This document shows positions 1 through 25,134 of a stretch of DNA of 64,000 bases, in pieces. Location of the stretch: NCBI RefSeq assembly GCF_008831285.2, contig NC_045138.2:33451934-33515933 (forward strand), in the 5' to 3' direction. This stretch comes from Nymphaea colorata (lineage: Eukaryota; Streptophyta; Magnoliopsida; Nymphaeales; Nymphaeaceae). The notes below the pieces were generated by a model. It searched no databases. It had not been told where the DNA came from and worked only from the letters and a program-made list of their open reading frames with translations. A program made the position numbers and the translations under genes. Position 1 is the stretch's first letter, and each line of letters begins with the position of its first letter.

Positions 1-1089
1 CATGGATTTAAAGATCAAAATACTCGTGTTCTTAAACACTGTTGGACAAGGACAGCAAGTCAAATGCTGCTAATGTTCGCCTAATCAAGTGCTTTATTTT
101 TCTTCTTTTAATTTTCGGGGAAGATTCTCCTTCGGTCTTTTGTCGTCAGTAGGAGACTAAATTCTTTCCTTTTTGACTATTGAAGAAAGAAAAATGGTTT
201 CTTGACATATTTTGAAAATGGGTTGATCAGTCTTGAAACGGTTTGGGGTAGTGGGAGCAAGTAGCGGATGTCACAAGAGCAGTCGTGGTCGACTCTTGCG
301 GGTATCTGTAGTCTCGTCTCTAGTTCAAAAAAGGATCTAACGAAACCAGTCAGAGACGGTCAGATTGTTCCTCTTTCTTTGCGAAAATTTTATACAGTAT
401 CCACATGTTCCAGATGATTGAATACTTACAAATTCCAGATGAGTGAAGCGTCGTATGTGTAATAAGCATCTCACTACTGCCAAAAATTTTGAATGGTTTA
501 ATACTCTAGAGGTAGTACAAAAGTCTATTACAAAGTCAAAATTTGTGCTGAATCTCGTCCATGAAATTGCTTGTTTACAGCGAAGATGGTCAAATACGGT
601 TCGTAATTTCGAATACCAGGCCAAAACAAATCCATGGAAATTCTTAGGTAGGGAAGTTCAAAGTTTCAAACCTTCTCACCAAATAAAAAAGGACAACAGT
701 GAGGGGATTCTCCATTTCTCCCGGTTGTAGAAACAAATACAGTACATCTAAATCAGCCACTAAAGAAAACCAAAAAAATTAGTGCCACCTCCATGAAAAT
801 TGGAACAAAGGCGAAAGCTGTACTATAAACAGTTAACGAAGAATTACAGCAAATGCCTTTCAAGTCCAGATCATCGAAGGTGAAGGTCCTCAGTGCGCGC
901 TCTTCCATCTATTTGCCTCATTTTTTCCTGCTTCCCAGCATAACGAACCTCCATGGTCGAGCCCTTTTTCCTGTGAATAAATGCTTCTACAATCCGACTC
1001 TATACAAGCTGAAGGGTGAACAAAGTAATTTCAACCAAAGTTACATCAAGCACCTATCTTCCGTATTTGCTCAAGTGGCTGGTCGCAGT

Positions 1090-1095
1090 TTTATT
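1090..1095 (-). promoter_or_regulatory. Candidate poly(A) signal of LysM-RLK copy 1
   Basis: AATAAA on the minus strand about 58 bp past the stop codon. The same motif stands in the same place in copy 2, which supports it. The hexamer alone is weak evidence in plants. Confidence 0.45.
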
Positions 1096-1152
1096 GGTCT
1101 ACTCCGTTCTAAAGAATGAGGTGAAATGTATAGGAGAGTTGTGTTCACAAGT

Positions 1153-7104
<5,952 letters not shown>

Positions 7105-9326
7105 CTCTTTTCTTGTATCTCTTCTAATCATGGCATCCTAGAGCAGGCGTTTCAAGTCTGATTCAGACCCATGATATGTCGAGCCGCCAGGAGAGACGGC
7201 CGCAGTGACGGCGCTTGGCACGCAACTGCTAGAAACACCAATCGAGGGGCGTTTTTTCTCCGGCTTTTTACCAAGTCAAGTCGTCCAAGAACAATTTACT
7301 TGAAAGACTATTCGCGCATCCAAACAAGCTAAACATATGAGATGGGAGGCACGCAGCCTCGTTTCACATCAAGTGCAATCACCACTTGCAAGAGGGTGAA
7401 AATTGATCCCATGTATGAGGTAATACAAAGATAACAAAAAACATGGTAATAGTATCAGAAATCTGTAGTTGCTGCGAAGACCTTGCATTAGAAGTCACTG
7501 ATCACTATTTCCGATGCATGCCAACATGCCAAAGTACTATTGGAGAACCACAAACTGGTTGCAATTATATCAGGAATTTCAATTTGTCAGGCTTTTGCTT
7601 GAATTGTCATCTTGTAGATTTTCGGGACAAAAAGGCTTACAACCTACAACTTACCAAATGAGGCAGCCTCGAAGTGGCATAAAATCAATTATATCAGGAA
7701 TTCCAATTTGTCAATCTTAGAAAATTTATCCTGTTAATTTGACTCAGGATCAGATCACAAGATGGAGCACGTTGCATCGTGCTTTAACAGTTTGACGCTG
7801 ATGATATTACTCCATTAACAGGCTCTTTATTTTCCTCGTGGCCGCCTTCTGCGGTTCACCATCTCGTCGACGTTGGGTGGTGGCTTTTCAACTTGGGTGC
7901 TGTTCATGATTACATGGGAGAGCAATTTGTCACGCGTGGTAAGTTTTCCTGATCATAACCGAGAAGGTGCTGAAAGAAAGGTGCCGAACCTGGTTTCTGC
8001 CCTAAATTGGGTTCGGCAGCAATCAGCGGTGGTCAAGTTGATCAGCCTAAAAGCATTCGGCAAGTTGCTCTACCAAAAAACCACTTTAAATTTGGGTTAC
8101 TTCCCTCCCAATTCATGAGAGCAATAGCACAAATTTGAATATGAATCCTTCGGTTGAATCATAATGCCCCCAAATTCTCTATTCTTGTTTTTGGAGTTTG
8201 CACAATAAAAGGCGCACCTATCACTACCGCCCCTACCATCTGCCAAACAAACTACGACATAAAATATGTCTATCTTGAAGACGAGCTTTCATGATTTGCA
8301 GCAGTTGGTCCACCTCGACCAACGTCCACCCATTCTTAGTTGGAAGTTGGAAGGTGGTCCTTGTGGTTTTTTGTGCATTTTACCGAATCTTTCCAATAGA
8401 AAGTCTTTCCAATAGCAAGCCATTTTGGCTTCGGCCCAGCTGAACAACAAGAACCGTGCTCATATATTAACCATTTACTCTTGTTTATTGAGAAGGTTAT
8501 GATTAATGCACGACAGACTCCCAAGCACATCTTATGGTGTTCTAATTTTTTTTTTTCCAATATAGCTGCGTAAGTAGACGCAAAATGTGAAAACATATAA
8601 ATTTTTAAAAAAATAATGAAAAACTGACATAATCATGCTATGCTTTTCAAAGTAAAAACATGCTCTTGAAGCACGTATTTAAAGAACACACAGTATTCGT
8701 TTTCTTAAACACTTCCTTGGGCAACAGCAGCACGTCAAATGCTGCTATGTTTGCCTAATCAAGTTGCTTCATTTTTCTTTTTTAAATTTATGGGGAAAAG
8801 AGACTAAAATTTTCTTTTCGACTATTGAAGAAAGGAAAATGGTTTCTTAACACTTTTCAAAAATGGGTTGATGTGTCTGTCTTGAAATGGGATGGTGTAG
8901 CGGAAGGCAATAGCGGCTGTCACAAAAGCAGCCGTGGTTCGGCTCTTGCAGGTGCCAAAAAAGGATCTGACGGAAGATATTAAGGTGGAAAACAGTCATA
9001 GATGGTCAGATTTTTCGTATCTTTCTTTTCCAAAACTTTGAACAGTATCCATGTGTTCCATATGATTGAATACTTACCAATCCAGATGAGTGAAGTGTCG
9101 TATGTGTAATGAGCAGCTCACTGCTGCCAAAAATTTTTGAATGATTGAATATTCTAAAGGCAGTACATACAATGTCAAATTTCTGCTGAAGTCGAGCTGC
9201 TCGTCTATGAAATTGCATGTTTACAGCAAGATGGTTTAAGTACGGTTCGGAATTCGAAGATCAGGCCAAAACAAATCCATTGAAACTCTTGGGCAGGGAA
9301 GAGCAAATAAGATTTAAGCTCCAAAA

Positions 9327-9363
9327 CTCTCTCTCACTCTCTCTCTCTCTCTCTCTCTCACTC
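9327..9363. repeat. (CT)n microsatellite
   Basis: Nearly pure CT run in the 3' flank of copy 2. It lies inside a segment absent from copy 1. Confidence 0.9.
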
Positions 9364-9942
9364 ATTTTATAACTTGGTGATATTTGGTCACCGTTTCCTT
9401 AATATACTTTCCATTTTGTTGACCCTCTTTCACACATACATGCGCGTTCATGTGCTCAAGTTGGCAATAAACAAAATTTATTTCAACTTTCTTAAGGTCG
9501 CATTCTCATTAGAAGTTTAAAGGTTCAAACCTTCCCACCAAATAAAAAGGACAACAGTGGGGGGATTCTCCAGGTTGTAGAAACAAATACATTACATGCA
9601 TAGACCTAAATCAGCCACTAAGGCAACAAAAAAATTAGTCCCACCGCCATGAAAATTGGAACAAAGGCGAAAGCTGTACTATAAACAGTTAACGAAGAAT
9701 TACGGCAAACGCCCTCCAAGTCCACAGCATCGAAGGTGGAGGTTCTAAGTGCGCGCTCGTCCATCTATTTGCCTCATCTTTTCCTGCTTTCCAGCGTAAC
9801 GGACCGCCTGGGTGGAGCCCTTTTTTCTGTGCATAAATGCTTCTACAGTCTGGCTCTATGCAAGCTAAAAGGTGAAACAAAGTCATTTCAACCCAAATTA
9901 CATCAAGCACCTATCTTCTGTATTTGCTCAAGTGGTCACAGT

Positions 9943-9948
9943 TTTATT
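9943..9948 (-). promoter_or_regulatory. Candidate poly(A) signal of LysM-RLK copy 2
   Basis: AATAAA on the minus strand about 55 bp past the stop codon, at the position equivalent to that in copy 1. Confidence 0.45.
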
Positions 9949-10002
9949 GGTCTAGCTCGTTCTAAAGAGCGAGAAATGAATAGGAGAGTTCTGTTCACAA
10001 GT

Positions 10003-16849
<6,847 letters not shown>

Positions 16850-17692
16850 CTCTTTCCTTCTTCCTTTCTTCTCTTGTATCTCTTCTAATCATGGGATCCT
16901 CGAGCAGGCGTTTCAAGCCTGATTCAGGCCCACGTTGGGTCGAGCCGCCTCGGGAGACGGCCGCAGTGACGGCGTTTGGATGAGAGGCGTGAACGCAACT
17001 GCTAATGACTTTTAACAACTTTAATTTGATCTGAATAAAATTTTTACAAAATATAGTTCGACTCGGGCTCAGATCACACAACATGAAGCAATTGCATTGG
17101 ACGCTGATGATATTACTTCATGAACGGGCTCTTCATTTTTTCAATCAATCAATCATCATTCGCTAGAATCACGATGTCACCAAATTCTATACTCAACTTT
17201 GGAGCTTGCGCAATAAAAGCCCATCCTATCACTTTGGAGAGTGATTCCATATTCCAGCCATGCTACCCGCCAAACAGACTGCGACAAAAATACGTCTACC
17301 TTGGAGACGAAAGGGCCACCATCACCATGTGAAGCTCCGACGCCAAACCTACTCATGGTCTGATCTGCGGCAGCTGGTCCACAGGTCGATTGTTATCGTC
17401 GACTTGCGTTGGCCACTCTTGGTTGAGAGGTGGCTCTAGTGGGGACGGAGTGGCGGCTACAAAAGCACCACCCTAGTTTCTCACCCACCCACCGTTGAAG
17501 ATAGGAAGCACAAACTCTACAAACATTTTGAAATTTTGGCTTTTATTTTTTTCACACCGGTAATATTTTAATCTAAATTCATGAATGTCAACTGTTTGAT
17601 ATTTGTGCTTTTCGGCTGGTCTTGCTATATAATATTTCAAATCATTTCATACGGAAAAAAGTTCAGTATTATTCGAATAACAGGGGATACTA

Positions 17693-18498
17693 ACATATCC
17701 AAGGAGGTTGAGGGAGCAAAGCCTGGCACTAGGCCATACATAAATTATCGGACCATCCTAGGTGGGCCCGATAATGTTTTTCTAATATATATTTGATTAT
17801 TTTTTATATATAATTATAATATTTCATTAGATTAATTATATTTATATATTATGTTATATTAAAAACATATATATTTTTAATTTAATTGAACCGGGATCTC
17901 GGGCTGAACCCCAGGCCCAGGTTTCGAGTGTTAGGCCAGCCCGAGCCTGACTCGTGCCGGGCCAGCCCGATGCCGAGACATAGAGCATACTTGTCATCCT
18001 CTTCCCGCTCAAGATCCCTAAGCCTATGACTCCTAATATGAAGACATCAGATTTGGTGGAGAAGCTGAAATTTTGTGCAACAAACAACCATACATCCTTC
18101 AGAGAAATTGAAACCACAACAGCATTTGCATCGATTTAAAATGTGCCATACGTTTCCATGAAAACTTCCGACGTTGGCTTGTCTCACTAGCAGTTGAGAG
18201 TTGTTCTGTGCTCTTAAATAGAGTATTTTACATCTTTGAATTGTAATTAAAGTAACACATCAATAATAAAATGTCTTAAATTCCATATATCCAAAAGAGC
18301 CTCATCTCTTAACCGGCCACAACTGAAAGAATGTGTTGCAACGTTTGCTTAACCTGAACTTCTAGATATACTGTGATAATCAAACCATCCAGAAGAACGT
18401 TGCTGGCTTTAAGATCTCTCTCTATTTATATCTAGATCACAATTTCTATCTCAAAGCGTTTCTCCCAATCCAACTGCTTGCTCAGAGTGGCATCTACT
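17693..18498 (-). pseudogene. Third, decayed copy of the receptor kinase (exon 5 and exon 6 relics)
   Basis: On the minus strand, 18498-18385 reads as the start and catalytic part of kinase exon 5 (KQLDWEKRFEI, then RDLKASNVLLDG) with stops and a deletion between them. 18070-17988 and 17721-17693 match exon 6 (STKSDVF...GVI) and its donor end. The order and strand equal those of the two intact genes, so this is a third tandem member. A 266-bp AT-rich element splits exon 6. No LysM exon is found upstream. Confidence 0.7.
17722..17987. mobile_element. AT-core, GC-ended dispersed element inside the kinase relic
   Basis: Interrupts the exon 6 relic. It has an AT-rich core of about 130 bp between GC-rich ends bearing GGGCC and GCCCGATGCC motifs. 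The core is clearly related to 60718-60975. Likely a small non-autonomous DNA element; clean terminal inverted repeats were not identified. Confidence 0.5.
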
Positions 18499-18499
18499 A

Positions 18500-19190
18500 T
18501 GTTTCCAAAGAAAATGAGTTTTGCATACTCTGAATAAGCAGGAAATTTGTTCAATTTTAACTTCAGATTATCCTTTTTGCCAGGAATCATTCTTAAATTG
18601 TGTTTTTTCTATGTCATAGATCAAATGCTTATTTATGTTTTATAGTGTTTGATCGAGAAAGAACTGGGGACTTTATAAACATAGCATTTAAGTTTGTATT
18701 CACAAGCGTTAGACCACTCGTGAGATACGTGGGATGGCGCACATACGTGCAGATTTGTACATGCCTCGGTGAGCTGCATCTAACAAGATTGGCCGGCGAT
18801 CTTGTGCAGATTTGTACATGGCATCTGTGCTACTTGTCACTAAAAAAAGAAAGGAACTTCCAATTGTGGAAACAATAATTGAAAAGACACTTAACTTTCG
18901 AACACATGCTGTAAATAAAAAAAAATGTTCAAAAATATCAATATAAGAATAAAAAAAAATTTGAAGTCCAAGTAAACACTTTGAACACATATGCCGCACC
19001 AACCTCGGCCCCTGGTTTGGCATGAATAATATTGTGCCCCTGGTTTGATATGAATAATATTATAAAAGCACTTGAATATTACATCAGATACAAATCAAAA
19101 TTTAAATAATACTGCATCGCTTTTGATTTAATTTTGAACTTATAGCCAACATCCGTTTTGAAAGCCGGTTTTTAAATAATATAAAAATGT
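18500..19190. other. Intergenic, no gene recognised
   Basis: Short open frames only and no family match. A short internal repeat (CAGATTTGTACATG) occurs at about 18750 and 18807. Confidence 0.5.
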
Positions 19191-19194
19191 GGTT

Positions 19195-20190
19195 CCGATT
19201 TGTCATCCATTATTTAGATTCTGTATGAATCCAAATCAATAGTTTTTAAAAACTGGCAGAAATCTGATTAATCCACTACTGAAATGACATAAAGGGTGAT
19301 AAATAGTGGACTTCTCAAAGGCATGATGACATTGTCTCATACAGGCTATTTGAGGCTTATGAGAATTCAAATGCTTCTAGTGGACAATCTGCTTGTTGGA
19401 TTTCCAGTCATTGACGAAAAGAAAAAACAGATAGTAAGTTCACAGTTTTGTGATTGAAAAGGTATGCTGGAAGGAGAGCAGGAAGTAGCGGTCAAGAGCC
19501 TACCCATGGGGTCTAAAGGAGGCACCATGGAGTTCATGAATAAAGTGAGATTAATAGCAAGGCATCAACATATAAACCTGGAACAGCTTATAGGCTGCTT
19601 TGTTGAAGAGGAAGAGAAGAGAAGAGAGGATTTTGGCTTATGAATACATGCCCAACAGAAGCCTCGACATATTCCTGTTTGGTTTGTTTCTCTTGCCTCT
19701 GTTTTCATGCCTTTGTTGCAATCACATTTAGATGTTGCACTGGACATGATTTAAATGTAAAACAATGAGAATTAAGGTCAAGTAATTGGTTTCCTAAGTC
19801 AAATATTGGAAGCTGAGAAAGGCAGCAACTGACCAATACACTGAATTAAATTTCACAGATCAAACAAGTTAAGAAAACCAAAACAGGATGACATCCTTAT
19901 TTATAAACAATACTAACAGATCAATGCTGTCATGTCTTGTGAATGTGAAAAAAATATAATTACGAGAACTTACATCAAATTTGAATGGTAATAGGCATAT
20001 TTGAAGGTATGGGAATCTTGTATTTAACTGCCTGAATTATGTATAAAAAAGAAGCCGAACGAAGCACTTCTAATTCAAGCTAGTTCTTCTTAAACAACAA
20101 GAACGGAAGACATGCTTGGCAAAAAACCACCGTTATAGCTCAATAGCGGCGACAAAGACTACCGGTATTAGTCTATACCGGTGCATTTCT
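19195..20190. repeat. Dispersed ~1-kb repeat carrying a kinase exon (copy A)
   Basis: Matches 46610-47600 almost throughout and 63270-63845 in its left half. It carries a relic of kinase exon 4 and runs rightwards into repeats with ACCGGTAT and TATAGCGG motifs. The common boundaries indicate spread as a unit rather than independent decay. Confidence 0.75.
19461..19681 (+). pseudogene. Receptor-kinase exon 4 fragment (copy A)
   Basis: Reads GMLEGEQEVAVKSL, then EFMNKVRLIARHQHINL, and in another frame YEYMPNRSLDIFLFG, ending at a GT donor like a normal DLSV exon 4. Length is 221 bp instead of 211: extra GAAGA units shift the frame before YEYMPN. The fragment keeps the ATP-binding Lys but lacks all other kinase exons. 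Confidence 0.8.
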
Positions 20191-20330
20191 TCGACGCTAT
20201 ACCTACTTATAGCGATGATAGGTTCCCCCGCTAAATCGGTCTTTTACCGGTGTTGGTTGTCGCCGTTGGAAGTCTTCACCGCTGTAGACCTATAACGGTG
20301 ATATATGCCACCGGTATACGTCATTAAAAC
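20110..20330. mobile_element. CACTA-like subterminal repeat cluster
   Basis: Many short direct and inverted copies of ACCGGTAT/ATACCGGT and TATAGCGGTGA-like motifs, the pattern of subterminal repeats in plant CACTA (En/Spm) elements. Related clusters lie at 39885-40215, 47525-47600 and 48455-48600. The CACTA terminus itself was not found, so the class is an inference. Confidence 0.45.
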
Positions 20331-20559
20331 TAGTCACCCAAACCAACTGAAAGTACAGCCGGTGTTATATGGAGCGCACACCCCCAATCCGCGAAGCGTG
20401 CACCACAGCCCTGGCAGACACACTAGGTGTGCACCTAAGTGCCAGCCTAACTCTCAGCTCTCTCTCTCTCTCCCTCCGTCTTGTGATTTAACACTTACAC
20501 CTTTGATGCTTAAACAAATTTATCTGTTTAATAAACTATTTATGAAAAATCGACTTGAC

Positions 20560-21420
20560 ATGTTGATTTCAGCACTGACGGTACTCTTTCATACTATAGT
20601 TTGTCATTCTAATTGTGGCTTCATTGTTCGAAACCTGCAGTCCACATTATTTCCTATTTCAATTGTTCAATTTCCTTTAGCATTGAAATTATGATTATTT
20701 AAGTATGTAGAATCTTGATCAGTTACCTCTACCTCTACCTGACACTTGCACTCTTGACTTCCTAACAGGGGATAGTTTGTCATTGTAATTGCCTTCATTG
20801 TTCGAAAGCTGCAGTCCACGTTATTTCCTATTTCAATTGTTCAATTTACCTTAGCATTGAAATTACGATTATCTAAGTTTGTAGAAACTTGATAAGTTAA
20901 CTTTACCTGACAAATGCAAAGCGCTTGGAGGACTTCATGTCGAACATGGGATTTTCTGCGGGTGTTTCTCGTAATATGATTGCACAGAAATGAAGGAAAT
21001 GTTTTGAGGAATCGACCTAAGTTTGAAGCTTGAAATCTTGGATGCCTGTGGCATTGCCAGCCTGATCATTCTGCAACCAATGGAAGTTGGGACTTGCTTC
21101 TGAGGTTCCTGAGATATCCTTCACAACAAAAGCGCGCACGAGCAATCCAACAACAACCACCATTCACCTTTGGCAGCTATATCATTGCCCTTCTTCATAC
21201 CGTTGTTCAGAAGCATCTTGGTGTTTGCATGAAAAAATTCCATCAAAATTAATTCCCCTCTAGGAAACAGAAAGGTCTCTGCGACAGATAGATTATAGAT
21301 CTAAAACCAAACATATAGTGACCATGAACCACAGAGATTTTTACAGAGACCAACATGAGTATGTCTAATATTTGAACAGTTAACCAGAGTTTAACATGTG
21401 AACTAAGAACAGACTAAACA
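20560..21420. repeat. Dispersed repeat, copy 1 (partner at 40320-41020)
   Basis: Matches 40320-41020 with gaps. Each copy follows a CACTA-like repeat cluster by several hundred bp, so they may belong to one element. A minus-strand frame near 21000-21170 (MVVVVGLL...VKDISGTSEA) is partly kept in the partner near 40690-40780; I do not recognise it. Confidence 0.55.
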
Positions 21421-24400
21421 ATACAAGTCTTGCTCCCAACCAAACTAGTTCAGATGATTCCTTGTTCCCTTCTGGTTTATATTACCATGTACGCACAATC
21501 CTCATGAACGAAGTTCTGCTAGGAAACCTAATAAGGATTAAGCCAGTGGACTTAACCACCCAGATTTTCAGTCCCTTTTGTACATATCTCTAAGTCCCAC
21601 TCAGGGCCAAAACCCATCATTGATAAGCAAAATACATCATTAGCAACCACAATCAAAGAATGGAAGTTGCAATAATGTTTGATTCTAGAATGTCTCAATC
21701 GAAATAGAACCACCAACATAACTAGATGGTTTTAAGACATTACTGCCGAACGCAACTAGCTGCATCAATTGGATTATGATGGCCTATTCAGTGAGCATCG
21801 TCAACTTATGGACTAACAACAATTTTTTTTCAAAATCAAAGCCAGAACCTTACCAAGTGTAACATTATCCACGAGTTAATGTAAATGAATTATGAAACAA
21901 GATCAATTGTAAATTCTCACGCATCCTTCCAACTTCATCTTTCCTCAATGTTATAAATAACACATAACTGCGAATGATCAGAGAGCTTGCATGATCAGAT
22001 ATGGACCCCATGTTTTTTTTTTTTTTTTCTTACAGTGCTGCACATGGATCTAGAAGCGACTATGGTACAGGAAACGTCCCATGACAAAATCAATGCATCA
22101 TCTATCAAATGGATAAATAGAATACGTAGTCTACCTTGATCTATGATTTCAAAATTGCAAAAACAAGAGATTTCTTAATTAAAAAGTTAAACACTAAACA
22201 GACAATTTAATATATATATTTATATAAAGACCTTGTCATTGTAAACAGAGGTTCATGAATTGAAAAAAAAGTTGAAAACAAATGCAACTGAATCCACCGG
22301 GTTCTGGTTCCTGATAGTTGATATCCAAAACACGCATAAAACATTGCCAAATTGCATAATGTAGGTTAGGTTCAAACTTCAAAGTTGCATCTGAAAAATA
22401 GGAAAAATTTCTCTCCATGGACATCCATAACAAGTAATGCTGCCTATGCTACTACAGAATGCAAGGTTCCATTAAAAGAATCAGAATGACCAGTAAAATT
22501 ACTCTCAATACTTAACAGTTATCGAAACAAATAAGTTCTTATTATGTATGCTTACTCCTTGGAATCTTCAAATAATTTAATCATAAAATTTGAACTTCTA
22601 TAAAATCTTTGATGACAGATAAAGACCAAAATATACCCTGGAAGTTCTGTGTTAGTCTACATGAAGTCATCCTATATTTTACCTTCCGCTTTAAATGTGT
22701 AATTAATGTCTTTCAGTATGCAGAAATATTATAAACATTTTAGTAGTTTAACAAGAAAATATTATCAAAAGCTTCTTAATATTAGCCATCTCGACCCTTT
22801 CTTTCTTTCAATTTATTTGGGTACTTTTCTAAATTTTTATCACTCGTGGACTCACAAATAACTAGCTCCTTGACATATTCATAGATTTTTGGTAGATTTT
22901 AATGGCCACATATACCAGATTTTCACGCAATCTTATGTTTTTTTCATAATATTTTTTGCATGAATAAAATTATAAATACAAACTACGACTGAGGTTGAGA
23001 CTTAGAGCAGTCATAGAAATCCAGGGGTATTTCAGCCACTTCAAGAAAATAAGCTTTAAATTTTCAGCTTGAGGTAATCTGGTTCCTATAATGCATCAAA
23101 GTATATGAAGAAAATGTCAATCAGCAGGCAAAACAAAGGAGTTTATTACTTGACGAGGACGAAAGGTAAAAGTAGAACCAGGGGCAGAGGGCTTGTGAGA
23201 AAGCTGATGATAAGGTCAACCAGCTCTTGCTAATAAAAGAGTTCATGCAAGAGGCTTTGGCACGCTAGTTTGGTTACCTTCCCTCACTGACTACTAACAC
23301 TATAATGTGGATGATGATAAGGAAAAAAACGGCAAAGAACGGACCTGTGCGAAGTAATATTCCCAGTGTCAACTCTCTCTCCCTTTATTCGAGTGTGCTC
23401 ACATCTATAGTGAAAAATAATGACGATCGGAAAGTAAAACCTCTCACCAAAAAAAAAAAAACTATGGAATTGTTCAGACGATGAAAATTCTTCACAGCGA
23501 TAAAATCCTATGAACAAGAGAGAATGAGGGAGGACCTGATTAAGCAGTTCTGCGGTGAGGCTGTGGCCATCGTCGAGATTCGCTTGGATTGAAGCATACT
23601 CCTCCAATGGGATCTCCCTTTCCTGGCTGAAGTTAATACATCAAAAACTTTTAAGGGGCAGTCCATATGTAAACAACAAAATGACTAAGATACCAATGTC
23701 AAAAAGAGCAATTTTATGTGGGCTGGTGTCGGCAATTGCCCACACCAGCTTCCATATACCTCTGCCACTGCCAGCAATACAAACCATTCTTGATCCAGGC
23801 ATGTGGAAGTCTCGCTTCTTGACTCTCTTTTTCTTTAGGACTTGAAGAAATGAAAGCTGCACCTTATTCAATAATGCAAAATCAACTCAAAGAAGGAAAA
23901 AAATGAGCAATTGTATCTTATATTGATGAGAAACATTTTCTAACCATTTTTATAATATATATAAGCTTTACAGAATATCTGGAGCCAACAAACATGAGAA
24001 CTATGCAGATTAATGTGAGCCGTCTAATCCTTTTACATAAGAGTACCATGTGTAAAGTAATCTTTTCGAAAAGATGAACGACAGTATATATTTTGACTTT
24101 GGAAAAATAACTTTGCATGTAACACCTTGTGAGCAATCAATCAAAACAATTACAAGCATTAAATCAATTTACTTAATTCTCATATTTGCTCGTATGTGTG
24201 TCTGTCTGTTCGTGCTTGTGTTTTTGTGTTAAGTGTGAAATATGTTTAACCCAAAGCCACAAAGCAAATACCATTCTCGCTTATAAGAAAAGAAAAGTGT
24301 CTCCATTTTTGTCACTATTAAACCAAGGGTGTTCCTGAAAGGGCAGAAAGAATGTCTCAGAAGACGTTCTCTATTTCCATTTAGGGTGTTTAGTCCAAAG

Positions 24401-24652
24401 AGCAAGTCTGTAGTCCAAGAGATAGTGGAGCGGCAAGGAGATGACGCACACTATCCCAGTTAGGAAAACACTCAACAAGTGCACCAATGCCTTCCAGAGT
24501 TAACACCTTGAGGACACATTAAGGTTTGAGGGAAGGGTGATTGATAGTCCCCCTGATATGAAGTCTTGAAATGTAAGTGACGATAATATAGTATGACTAA
24601 GAGTAGGGGACCTGGATCCACTTATTATGAGGTTCCACTTGTATCACCCTTC

Positions 24653-24702
<50 letters not shown>

Positions 24703-25134
24703 GGGTGATCCGACTTTTATGAAAAAGGTAACGAAAGTAATCCCCTTGTTGGTGTTGGGGTTTGTCCTAATTTGGTGGATAATCACTCTTTCTTCTTCAT
24801 TTCCCCTTTCTATTCTCGAACGCAGCTGGGCAGAGTCGAGATAGTAGAAGGAAAGCGAGAGAAGCTACCAAAGTGCTTTGAACCCAAAATTATGTATGCA
24901 TGAAATCTACTAGAGAGGAAGTGCGCATGCACGAGAATTCAACCATGGGCATAAAATTGATTCATATGCAAAGCAAAGCACTAACTTGTTATTAGAAAGA
25001 GAAATTTATGTTTTCTGCGCAATGATTTGAAAAAGTTAGAAAGTCTATATAACACTCCAAAAGCAGATAAAATAAACCGCAAAATGGAGAAAAAATTTGC
25101 ATTACACACTGCATATATGCCTAAGCTATTAGAT
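21420..25134. other. Intergenic, no confident gene
   Basis: No recognised family. A possible isolated minus-strand exon at about 23536-23626 (EIPLEEYASIQANLDDG...) is bounded by AG and GT but stands alone. Around 24480-24540 a purine-rich tract precedes TGATTGATAG, which could be the tail of an old LTR retrotransposon; this is weak. Confidence 0.35.
24652..24700. repeat. (TA)n(GT)n compound microsatellite
   Basis: A TA run followed directly by an uninterrupted GT run of about 32 bp. Confidence 0.95.

Noticed and set aside
24480-24540. End of an LTR retrotransposon (polypurine tract)
   Set aside because: Purine-rich text before TGATTG is suggestive, but no LTR pair or polyprotein could be shown.
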